Source: Alphaproteobacteria bacterium
Lineage (GTDB): Bacteria; Pseudomonadota; Alphaproteobacteria; Rickettsiales; 21-14-0-20-44-7
Length of the DNA stretch: 14,155 nt
Direction: 5' to 3'
Assembly (NCBI GenBank): GCA_013288575.1
Contig: JABDBO010000022.1
Span: 1-14,155 of the forward strand
Below are positions 7,701 to 13,701 of this stretch, piece by piece. Numbering within the stretch: the first letter of the stretch is position 1; every line of letters starts with the position of its first letter. Made by a program: the position numbers and the translations under genes. The notes beneath the pieces were generated by a model that worked only from the letters and a program-made list of their open reading frames with translations, did not search any database and was not told the DNA's origin.

Positions 7701-10018
7701 AAGCAAGATTAGAAAAGGCCCGCGACCAAGTTAAACGTGAATATGGTAGCGCATCATCTTCTAACAGACATAATATAGTTAGTGATCTAGCTCATCTGAC
7801 CATAGGCAACCAATATAAAAATGCTCATCTAAAACCTGAGGGAGAGAAGTATGATAGTGATGTAACAAAGTTACTCAAGGGCGATATTAAACAAAAATTC
7901 GGAACTAATGAGCAACCTAAAAACATAGCTGCTTTATTAGAAGCATTGGCTCTACAGATAGCTATTGCCGTCCATTTTAATGATCTTGAGATCGCCGCTA
8001 GAATTCCTACGCCATCACCTACACAAGCTCCAGACCTTACTAAAATACCTGGTTATGAAGATAAATTAATAGCAGCAACTCAAGACTTACATAGAGAATT
8101 TGGCCTTAAGCCAGACCCTGCAGATACTGATAAAATGGTTCAGCGTTTGTCTTTACTCACCGTGCAAAATCAATTTTCACATCAAGGCAAACCATTTAAT
8201 GAAACCGAAGTAAATGCAGAAAGAAAAAAATTACTGCCCGAGCTTACCAAACGTTTCGGAACTAGTGCGAATCCTATAAATACACGTAATTTAACAAGTG
8301 AAATAGTAACTCAATACATTATTGCCTACGACGTCAGAGAACGTGGCCAAGCAGCTATTCCAGCTGCTGGAGCCCAACAACAAACACAACAACAATCAAC
8401 AACAGGAAACACCATGTCTAATACTGATCCTAATTCTAAACCTGCACCAGCAGCTGATACTACCGCAACTCCTGCACCAGCTCCGGCTGAAAATGATAGG
8501 ATACAAATTGATTTGAGTAAAAAGATCCCAGCGCCAGCCGCTTCTGCCGCTGACCCAAACCAGGCTAAAATTGAGACAATAAGAATTAATTTACCTCCAA
8601 AGCCAGCTTCACTTGAAGCACCACCAACCGTTCCGTTAAAACGAGCACCAGCCCCAGCTGCTCCAGCAACACCAGCTCCGGCAGTAGAAAAAGCAGCAGC
8701 TGCTCTACCTCCAAAACCAGCGCCAGCCGCTTCTGCCGCTGCGCCAGCAACACCGGCGAAATCAGGCGCAGGTGTCACACAACTTGAGGAAGCTGCTTTA
8801 CTTGGTGCTGCGTCCGCACCATCTTCTGTAGATACAGGTAAAGGCGGAACACTCGCACCATCAAAAGTTGAGCATCCTGCGAAAGTGCTCGTTGCTTCAA
8901 CTGCGCCTACAGCAGCTCCAAAAAAAGAAGTTGCACAACCGTCAGCAGCTGAACTTGCACAAAAACGTCAGGCAGCAATTGCAGCCAAAGTTGCAGAACT
9001 TGGGGAACCTATTTTTGAAAAAGGTACGTTTGGCGGAAGAAAAGCCGTAAAAGCAGAAAAAGTTGATGGGTTAATATTACAACTCGCCACAGCTACGGTT
9101 GATCTTGAAACGGCACAAACAGTTAACAAAGGCGATATAACTAAAATTGCAGCCTTAACAAAACAAGTTGATGGCTTACGTGAAGAACTTAAAAAACAAA
9201 CCACTCTTGTTGAAGAAAAAGATAAAACCTTAGCAACGAACGCTGCAGAGCTTGAAAAGAAGCTAGCGGCTGCAAAAGAGACTGGCAAAACCGAAGGTGC
9301 TGCAGAGTTGCAAAAAGTCCAAGGTAAGCTATCAACAACTGAAGATGCGTTGACAAAAGCTCGGCAAGAACGAGATGCAGCTCAAGGTGCGCTGAAAAAA
9401 GCTCAAGCTGCGGCTCAGCCAGCTCAAACTGGATCGACTAAAGAAGCCGAGCAAGAGGAAGCTCTAGGGATACAAGCTGCGCAAATAGAAACCCTAACTC
9501 AAGAAAAACAAGGTTTAGAACAAAAGCTCGAAACCACACAACAAACGCTAGAAAAAAGCCAAGAGGCAAATAAATCCCTTCAAAGGCAGAAAAGCCCAAG
9601 TCTTTGGAGAACATGGGGAATACCAGTTGTTACCTTTGTTTTCGGCGGCGGACTCACTGGCCTCGTTGGCGGACATTTCACCAGACAGCAACTTGATGCG
9701 CAAATTCAGAAAGATGGCAAAGCCACAGCTGCGGCAGTTACAAAAGCAGATGAGGATCGAAGACAGTCCGATATAAAATTCTATAGCGAACAAGAGCAAA
9801 CTATGGTAAATAAGGCAGTAATAGAAACTGCTGATGGTATAGTTGGTGCAGTAGTGGCCGATGTGAAAGATGATGCAAAAAATCACACATCTAAAGCGCC
9901 TGTAGCAATAGATAGTCTGAAATATTTAAGGGATATTGCAGCAAGTGTAAAAAGCTCGCATGTTGAAGATGCTAAAGATAGGAAAGACCAACAAAACAGT
10001 GCAACTAACCAAAAGTAA
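4706..10018 (+). CDS. Giant modular membrane-anchored protein, 1770 aa (two repeat families, coiled coil, one TM)
   Basis: The family is not recognised. Ten diverged ~100-aa helical modules of two kinds fill residues 16-1215 in the order A-A-A-B-B-A-B-B-B-B, separated in part by Ala/Pro/Thr linkers (about 225-262, 370-392, 604-630, 974-994, 1100-1113). Residues 1241-1420 are a long Ala/Pro region, and 1450-1627 are charged and heptad-like (coiled coil). Residues 1634-1657 (starting LWRTWGIPVV) form a single membrane span with a FGGGLTGLVGG glycine-zipper-like patch, followed by a ~110-aa hydrophilic end. There is no N-terminal signal peptide, so the large N-terminal part is probably cytoplasmic unless secreted by a dedicated system. 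Met is rare (11 in all), and three Mets (624, 988, 1237) sit right after linkers. Arginine is often AGA, unlike lipA and purK. The gene is probably cotranscribed with the 409-aa gene 21 bp downstream. A scaffold, stalk or host-interaction protein is possible; the sequence does not decide. Confidence 0.8.
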   Translation: MSTPPDGSENDAVTRYADLATARGLLKFTISIGQAFLKKFEFADGANRAEAQPLLDQLRPIIDDSANTPTTALLNRQPTAGKEGDLIARLKGTVGKIENLITQLRAYEKPAEVEVGAGEEGVGRDTLDLRKKVDLLPDDSTTKGARKALGAVLSTIKASIEGDARLKNSDPAVAAAVAALKANREQAKQFLSMNTTPDATVDQITKVTEELSKKLSELYTLVTERENAAAAPVPPANTEAHTLATFTLPAMPTIPGTVEAMMAQARSVSQFEAAINGMPSGPFKDAKLALYAVAAKTTSLLKALQKHPDADPAINIVVATACKALENAYNTSKVFLVANENTSVAAIDQVRAVLISGYNQLAQLATLALIEPETAAPTPTAAAEAPVISTADIPDFDTRVTARVAEINRENPVTSENANKILKILARANAENTLLQQAIAANQFLIDYKIVNGAAVNIRALQDKYGYTGHPGPLPDGVAEAIVLALATAQVINEHLDGLADEIRAAAHEKAKAETKSKLADPETGPNAEEFAALKQELLLRTEAELISHDSVKGDFIITKAQDEIRSRYIDHTDINQANGLISAVAWHRIHHPDLEVNLPEQVQAAAAPAPAPTPIPTPTDSTMATPPRETDLSILRAEVEVTSPSELRTAKLQLFDVLDKIETTLIGSRALSNSTDSAVVNGRDSLHNNRTAAIKLLRTDSTPAEQITATTNALLTELNQLLELARTPVEAKSSELTDADLRHATLELASLNDKIPDYAAKLTAAGRRIAEQYGPKFTDATYDLAREQLALLTANNQTLSLGKKIVYDEAHTRLVEAERETYRSTRNPIDAEIIKSRLAQQIVYADHFADLTRTAGNTVAPASSTILVKNNYGLELTAAQVGTVTDELNRKYDLSNAKDFGRAVYELATLQVDNAIVFAGKPVSEAERDKRISNVLPGLERIYENGHETEADRDQLRTRLAIETAASKRLEATKAPPPQPQAESTTMAIDTSKIPDFKARLEKARDQVKREYGSASSSNRHNIVSDLAHLTIGNQYKNAHLKPEGEKYDSDVTKLLKGDIKQKFGTNEQPKNIAALLEALALQIAIAVHFNDLEIAARIPTPSPTQAPDLTKIPGYEDKLIAATQDLHREFGLKPDPADTDKMVQRLSLLTVQNQFSHQGKPFNETEVNAERKKLLPELTKRFGTSANPINTRNLTSEIVTQYIIAYDVRERGQAAIPAAGAQQQTQQQSTTGNTMSNTDPNSKPAPAADTTATPAPAPAENDRIQIDLSKKIPAPAASAADPNQAKIETIRINLPPKPASLEAPPTVPLKRAPAPAAPATPAPAVEKAAAALPPKPAPAASAAAPATPAKSGAGVTQLEEAALLGAASAPSSVDTGKGGTLAPSKVEHPAKVLVASTAPTAAPKKEVAQPSAAELAQKRQAAIAAKVAELGEPIFEKGTFGGRKAVKAEKVDGLILQLATATVDLETAQTVNKGDITKIAALTKQVDGLREELKKQTTLVEEKDKTLATNAAELEKKLAAAKETGKTEGAAELQKVQGKLSTTEDALTKARQERDAAQGALKKAQAAAQPAQTGSTKEAEQEEALGIQAAQIETLTQEKQGLEQKLETTQQTLEKSQEANKSLQRQKSPSLWRTWGIPVVTFVFGGGLTGLVGGHFTRQQLDAQIQKDGKATAAAVTKADEDRRQSDIKFYSEQEQTMVNKAVIETADGIVGAVVADVKDDAKNHTSKAPVAIDSLKYLRDIAASVKSSHVEDAKDRKDQQNSATNQK
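4751..6895 (+). repeat. A-type protein modules (four copies) in the 1770-aa gene
   Basis: Four related ~95-105-aa helical units lie at 4751-5026 (residues 16-107), 5087-5371 (128-222), 5501-5815 (266-370) and 6596-6895 (631-730). The clearest pair is copies 2 and 4: STTKGARKALGAVLSTIKAS aligns with SELRTAKLQLFDVLDKIETT. Later, NREQAKQFLSMNTTPDATVD aligns with NRTAAIKLLRTDSTPAEQIT, and both end in a Leu-rich helix (LSKKLSELYTL / LLTELNQLLEL). Copies 1 and 3 keep the same helix pattern (a TSLLKAL-like helix, then TP/SV-A, then a Leu helix) with low identity. The copies are old: DNA identity is not obvious. Confidence 0.6.
5882..8350 (+). repeat. B-type protein modules (six copies, one A module between) in the 1770-aa gene
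   Basis: Units lie at 5882-6220, 6221-6505 (most diverged), 6971-7276, 7304-7624, 7688-8002 and 8045-8350. The opening motif is shared: IPDYAAKLTAAGRRIAEQYG, IPDFKARLEKARDQVKREYG and IPGYEDKLIAATQDLHREFG. It is followed by a middle motif (LALLTANNQ, LTIGNQ, LLTVQNQF), then a GKP/GKK-type turn with an acidic helix, then FGTS/NP-like and a final helix such as IVTQYIIAYDV or LALQIAIAVHFNDL. The regular spacing shows descent from one domain by duplication. The fold is unknown, probably an all-helical bundle. Confidence 0.65.
7637..7643 (+). repeat. C7 homopolymer inside the 1770-aa gene
   Basis: Seven consecutive C residues encode part of a proline run (APPPQPQ) in the linker before B module 5. 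Such a tract is unusual in this AT-leaning gene and could slip by one base in replication or transcription, truncating the protein after about residue 980. Confidence 0.5.
8404..8409 (+). promoter_or_regulatory. Possible internal ribosome-binding site in the 1770-aa gene
   Basis: AGGAAA lies four bases before the in-frame ATG at 8414 (Met1237), directly after the Gln-rich linker (QQQTQQQSTTGNT). Initiation here would give a 534-aa protein holding only the Ala/Pro region, coiled coil, membrane segment and C-terminal end. No comparable site precedes the other post-linker Mets (6575, 7667). Confidence 0.3.
8528..8552 (+). repeat. 25-bp direct repeat, copy 1 (Ala/Pro region)
   Basis: The 25 bases here are identical to 8717-8741 and encode the same PAPAASAA peptide in the same frame, 189 bp (63 codons) apart. 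Together with the repeated LPPKPA motif (residues 1296-1301 and 1334-1339) this shows recent internal duplication in the linker. Confidence 0.7.
8717..8741 (+). repeat. 25-bp direct repeat, copy 2 (Ala/Pro region)
   Basis: Second exact copy of the 8528-8552 sequence, in frame. Recombination between the two copies would delete 63 residues without shifting the frame, so length variants of the linker are expected among relatives. Confidence 0.7.
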
Positions 10019-10039
10019 TTATAAATTGAGAGTATTCAA

Positions 10040-11269
10040 ATGACAATAAATACACAACCGGACTCAGCAAACCCTACATTAATACCGGATTATATTGCGT
10101 CCATTAGAGAAATTGATGCAGCAAAAGCTGATGCGCTACAGGGTGTTATTACTGATCCTAATAACGCAGCAAATTATCTTGGTGCAATTGATGCTTTGAA
10201 TTTAGCAATTAATAGTCCTAGAACTGATCCAACCAGAGTAACATCTTACAAAGCATTAAGAGACCAAATTGCCCAAGCTCAAGCCGCTAAAGATAGAGAA
10301 TCTGCGCCGACACCACCTCCTATATTGCCAGCAGCTGATCCGGCTCCAAACGAAAAATATACTGAATATAGACATAAGCTTACTACATTGGATGGGGCAT
10401 ATAGAAGCCATGACGGAGAATTATATAAAAACGTTCTTAGAACTCTGAATTACGATAAAAATTCAGATACTTTTGATGGTGTTGATAAGGATGGATCACC
10501 ACTTACTGCCATTGGGCTTGGCAATTTAGCCTTGCATGCCGCTACTTATGGTGATGATAATGATAAAAAATTTGTATCCACACTTATCAAAAATGAAGGC
10601 AACGCTGAAGCAGTTGAAGCTGGAATTAATAGCATTGCGCTTAATGCTGAAGAAAAAAATGCCGTTTTAAAGATCGTTAAGGGGAACGATAAACAACTAG
10701 CTCCTGCACAAGTTGACCGGACTGCAGGAGGCGGAGATGCCTCGGCTCGTAGTAATACAGGCACAGGACCAGAAGAAACTGGCAGTATAGATGATAGTAG
10801 TCCTGCAGGAACAGCTCCAGACAGCAAACCAGCTGTCGCTGCAGCAACAAAACACAACCCAGACTTAGGTATCGGCGCAAATGGCAAACTTACTCACGCC
10901 GTGCAGCGTGCATTCGGCCTTCACGAAGGCGCATTGAGTCTTAAGGATATGACATTCCTGCACAGCCAAGGTGTCAGCTTTGTTGATGATGGTGGAATTA
11001 CCAGGGTAAATACCGACCAAGCTTTGGAAATTGCCAAAACACTCAAAGCCAACGGCGGCCATATTGCCAAGGCCAAAGAAGACGATAGCAGCAAAGACAG
11101 TAAAAAAGATAACTTCTTTGTCCGCGCTTCTCGCACAATCGCGCATGGTTTTGGTATTAGAACTTCTGATCAAGGCCCTGATGTTGCAGAAAGCAGCACC
11201 CCTGCAACTCAAGCTGGTGGATCAGTACACATCAGTGGCGGCGTACATATAAGTACAAGACGCACCTAA
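10040..11269 (+). CDS. Hypothetical 409-aa companion of the giant modular protein
   Basis: Not recognised. Residues 13-85 are a helical unit opening with IPDY, the same signature that opens the B modules of the upstream giant; a Pro-rich linker (89-103, SAPTPPPILPAADPA) follows. Residues 105-215 form a second, charged helical domain. Residues 216-270 are a Gly/Ser/Ala-rich disordered stretch. Residues 278-345 look like a small folded domain (GKLTHAVQRAFGLHEGALSL onward, ending TLKANGGHIAKA). The C-terminus ends with a duplicated VHIS (GGSVHISGGVHIS). There is no signal peptide or membrane span. The gene starts 21 bp after the giant's stop with a weak GAGAG Shine-Dalgarno, and the only terminator in the block follows it, so the two are probably one operon. 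A partner or substrate of the same system is inferred, not shown. Confidence 0.75.
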   Translation: MTINTQPDSANPTLIPDYIASIREIDAAKADALQGVITDPNNAANYLGAIDALNLAINSPRTDPTRVTSYKALRDQIAQAQAAKDRESAPTPPPILPAADPAPNEKYTEYRHKLTTLDGAYRSHDGELYKNVLRTLNYDKNSDTFDGVDKDGSPLTAIGLGNLALHAATYGDDNDKKFVSTLIKNEGNAEAVEAGINSIALNAEEKNAVLKIVKGNDKQLAPAQVDRTAGGGDASARSNTGTGPEETGSIDDSSPAGTAPDSKPAVAAATKHNPDLGIGANGKLTHAVQRAFGLHEGALSLKDMTFLHSQGVSFVDDGGITRVNTDQALEIAKTLKANGGHIAKAKEDDSSKDSKKDNFFVRASRTIAHGFGIRTSDQGPDVAESSTPATQAGGSVHISGGVHISTRRT

Positions 11270-11290
11270 AAATTGCTTCATAAATAAACA

Positions 11291-11320
11291 AATAGCCCGC
11301 AATTTGCGGGCTATTTTATT
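11291..11320. terminator. Intrinsic terminator, probably bidirectional
   Basis: The perfect 10-bp stem AATAGCCCGC / GCGGGCTATT (11291-11300 and 11306-11315) has a 5-base loop and is followed by a T-rich run on the + strand. On the minus strand the hairpin is followed by interrupted Ts. It lies between the stops of two convergent genes (409-aa gene and msrA) and can serve both. Confidence 0.88.
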
Positions 11321-11333
11321 TTTATATTAGCAA

Positions 11334-11897
11334 TCACTTCGCCCAAATTGCTTTCAGCTTCTCATCCCGGCCCGAACCTTCGTGGTAGGCCTCAAAACGC
11401 TCCGGGTTCTTTTTATAATAATCCTGGTGGTAATCTTCCGCCGGATAAAAGTTTTTATATGGCAGAATTTGCGTAGCGATTTTCTTGCCCTTTTGCTTTT
11501 CAAGTTCCGCCTTCACTTTCTCTGCCAATTTTTTCTGCTCATCATCATGGTAAAAAATCACTGTTTGATATTGGTGCCCGCGGTCATAAAACTGGCCGCC
11601 CGCGTCGAATGCATCGATATTATAGAAATAAACTTTCAGCAATTCCTCATAACCTATTTTGGCCGGGTCATATTCAACTTGCGCCAATTCATAATGGTCG
11701 CCGATGTTTTCATAATTCGGGTTCGCGCTCGTGCCGCCGCCATATCCAGCCGTCACTTTTTTAACGCCTTCTTCACTTTCAAACACCGGCTGCATGCACC
11801 AAAAGCACCCGCCGGCAATCGTCATAAGTTTCATTTCCGCCATAGCATTGGATGATATCAGCATAAGAGATAAAGATAATATTAGGGTTTTAAGCAT
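11334..11897 (-). CDS. msrA: Peptide-methionine (S)-S-oxide reductase MsrA, exported
   Basis: MsrA reduces methionine-S-sulfoxide in proteins. A signal peptide is present: a hydrophobic stretch LILSLSLMLI, then SNAMA with likely cleavage after Ala20, so this form acts in the periplasm. The catalytic motif AGGCFWCMQPVFE is at residues 28-40, with nucleophile Cys31 and a further Cys34. The downstream motifs FDAGGQFYDRGHQYQTVIFY and FYPAEDYHQDYYKKNPERF are well conserved. The usual TGHAE motif is replaced by GDHYEL, which keeps the Gly, His and Glu positions. The start is fixed by AAGAGG (11903-11908 on the minus strand), five bases before ATG. It lies 53 bp after the membrane-protein gene and may belong to the same unit. 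Confidence 0.95.
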   Translation of the reverse strand: MLKTLILSLSLMLISSNAMAEMKLMTIAGGCFWCMQPVFESEEGVKKVTAGYGGGTSANPNYENIGDHYELAQVEYDPAKIGYEELLKVYFYNIDAFDAGGQFYDRGHQYQTVIFYHDDEQKKLAEKVKAELEKQKGKKIATQILPYKNFYPAEDYHQDYYKKNPERFEAYHEGSGRDEKLKAIWAK

Positions 11898-11950
11898 AAG
11901 CGCCTCTTACCTATATATTCGTGCGGTTTCTGGCAAAGGTTACAAGTAGA

Positions 11951-12730
11951 TTAGTGGCGGATTATATAATTAGATTCTTCAGATTTATGCTTAACTGGCG
12001 GGTGGTTAATTGAATAAAAACTTAAGCCCCCCAAAGCTAGAATATAAACCATCAGGATGATGTTTATAATATTATACTCCTGCAAATCCTTCTTCAATTC
12101 TATCACCGCGCGGCTCTTTGCAGGCTTTTCGGCAATATAACAAACCTCAAAATTCTCGTCCCATTCATGGCTTTTCAGCAATCCGGCATTAACTATTGAA
12201 CCAGAATAATCTTGGTTGTTAACGCGGTAATCATATAAAATATTTCTGTGGTCTCTATAAAATAACTCCCACAGCATTGACCATACTTGTGTGCCAAAAT
12301 AAGGGCGGAATACCCAATCATTTAAATTAATATTATTGCCGTCCTCACGCGAATAGCTGCTTAAAGAAATGTTATTTTTACGCCCAGGATCAGAGTTTTT
12401 GGCCATAGTTTTAGGGCAACTGGCCAAATATTCAGAAACTTTTTTACCTTTATTGTAATTGCTCACAACATAAATAAAAATGCACAAGACATAAAGCAAT
12501 TTTACCAGAAGTATGAGTGGGAGATATCTATCACCCAGCATTGCGAGGAATTCAAGGAACAATTCCACCAATAGATAAGGCGCAAGTATTGAGCAGAACT
12601 TAGATATTTTGAACCTATCACCAACAAGAAACAAGCAACTAGTCATAGCTAGCATGGTTATGCTTATTATTGAGCAACCGACAGAATTTAGTATTAAATT
12701 AAAGAATATATAATTCGCTAGGGTAAACAC
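11951..12730 (-). CDS. Hypothetical integral membrane protein, 259 aa, GTG start
   Basis: No firm family. Hydrophobic segments lie at about residues 5-36 (one or two spans), 46-66, 69-90 and 220-241. Between them is a soluble region (about 91-219) with many Tyr, Asn and Asp residues. Its stretch LYDYRVNNQDYSGSIVNAG followed by VCYIAEKPAKS vaguely resembles DUF3592-type domains (YxYxVNGxxY ... VxYxPxNPxxS), which is a guess. The start is GTG (12728-12730), sharing its G with the last base of the lipA TAG; an AAGGAAG Shine-Dalgarno sits at the right distance inside lipA, so translation is coupled to lipA. An ATG at codon 26 or 29 is less likely because it would lose the first span. Confidence 0.75.
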   Translation of the reverse strand: MFTLANYIFFNLILNSVGCSIISITMLAMTSCLFLVGDRFKISKFCSILAPYLLVELFLEFLAMLGDRYLPLILLVKLLYVLCIFIYVVSNYNKGKKVSEYLASCPKTMAKNSDPGRKNNISLSSYSREDGNNINLNDWVFRPYFGTQVWSMLWELFYRDHRNILYDYRVNNQDYSGSIVNAGLLKSHEWDENFEVCYIAEKPAKSRAVIELKKDLQEYNIINIILMVYILALGGLSFYSINHPPVKHKSEESNYIIRH

Positions 12731-13653
12731 TAAGCAACTTCCTTCAACAACCTTTCCCGCTCAGCCCTCATAATCGCGAAATCTTCGCCAGCGTGGTAGC
12801 TGGAGCGCGTCAGCGGGCTTGAAGAAACCATCAAAAATCCCTTTACCTTGGCTTGTCTTGCATAATATTCAAATTCTTCCGGCGGCACGTAACGGTCAAC
12901 CTTGGCATGGTTTGGCGTTGGCTGGAGATATTGGCCAATCGTCATGAAATCAACATCAGCGGCGCGCAAATCATCCATCACCTGCAAAACCTCTTCCTTA
13001 GTTTCGCCAAGGCCAAGCATAATGCCAGATTTTGTAAATGTTTGCGGTTCCAGTTCTTTCACACGCTTCAACAACATCAGCGAGTGGAAATAGCGCGTGC
13101 CAGGGCGAATGCTTGCATAGAGCCGCGGCACAGTTTCAATGTTATGGTTATAAACATCCGGCCTCGCGCGGGCGACAGTTTCAATAGCCCCAGCTTTGGC
13201 GCGAAAATCAGGCGTTAAAATTTCAATCGTAGTATTTGGCGAAGTCAGGCGTAATTTCTGGATGCATGAAGCAAAATGCGCCGCGCCGCCATCTTCCAAA
13301 TCATCCCGGTCAACTGAAGTTATAACCACGTGCGATAAACCAAGTTTACCAACCGCTGCTGCCAAATTATCCGGCTCATGCGGGTCAAGCAGATCAGGCC
13401 GCCCGGTTTTGATATTGCAGAATGCGCAAGCGCGCGTGCAAACGCTACCTAAAATCATCACCGTTGCATGTTTCTTGCTCCAGCATTCACCAATGTTCGG
13501 GCACGCCGCTTCTTCACAAACCGTATTCAGTTTATGCTCACGAATCAAATCACGTGTTGACGCATATTCACGGCTGGTTGGCGCTTTAACGCGAATCCAA
13601 TCCGGCTTAGTGCGCACAGTTGGTTTTGCTGGGGTTTCTACAGGTAATTCCAT
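12730..13653 (-). CDS. lipA: Lipoyl synthase LipA (radical SAM)
   Basis: LipA inserts two sulfurs into octanoyl groups on the lipoyl domains of the 2-oxoacid dehydrogenases and the glycine cleavage system, consuming its auxiliary cluster. The 307-aa length is normal. The auxiliary [4Fe-4S] cysteines are C46, C51 and C57 (CEEAACPNIGEC). The radical-SAM cluster CxxxCxxC is C72, C76 and C79 (CTRACAFC). The C-terminal RSSYH motif (283-287) supplies the serine ligand. MLGLGETKEE and DFMTIGQYLQPTPNH are further family signatures. The ATG at 13651-13653 has no clear Shine-Dalgarno. The N-terminus is Pro/Thr-rich for about 15 residues before the conserved part. It is followed without gap by the membrane-protein gene. 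Confidence 0.98.
   Translation of the reverse strand: MELPVETPAKPTVRTKPDWIRVKAPTSREYASTRDLIREHKLNTVCEEAACPNIGECWSKKHATVMILGSVCTRACAFCNIKTGRPDLLDPHEPDNLAAAVGKLGLSHVVITSVDRDDLEDGGAAHFASCIQKLRLTSPNTTIEILTPDFRAKAGAIETVARARPDVYNHNIETVPRLYASIRPGTRYFHSLMLLKRVKELEPQTFTKSGIMLGLGETKEEVLQVMDDLRAADVDFMTIGQYLQPTPNHAKVDRYVPPEEFEYYARQAKVKGFLMVSSSPLTRSSYHAGEDFAIMRAERERLLKEVA
12738..12744 (-). promoter_or_regulatory. Shine-Dalgarno within lipA for the downstream membrane protein
   Basis: On the minus strand this reads AAGGAAG, followed by seven bases and then GTG. It supports the GTG start overlapping the lipA stop codon (TAGTG). Confidence 0.65.
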
Positions 13654-13701
13654 AAGCGGAATATAAGGAAAACCGCGCAGAATTGCAAATTTTAATAAAA
13701 A

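Noticed and set aside
8326..8778. 150-codon open frame on the minus strand rich in Gly and Ala
   Set aside because: It is the antisense image of the Ala/Pro-coding region; the GC-rich repeated codons keep it open. No Shine-Dalgarno or domain.
10451..10498. EF-hand or dockerin-like loop (DKNSDTFDGVDKDG) in the 409-aa protein
   Set aside because: Position 12 of the loop is Lys instead of Glu/Asp and the loop glycine is misplaced, so calcium binding is not supported.
11382..11855. 157-codon + strand frame across msrA
   Set aside because: Antisense shadow of a strongly conserved gene; hydrophobic by composition only.
13196..13666. 156-codon + strand frame across lipA
   Set aside because: Antisense shadow of lipA, whose motifs are complete on the other strand.
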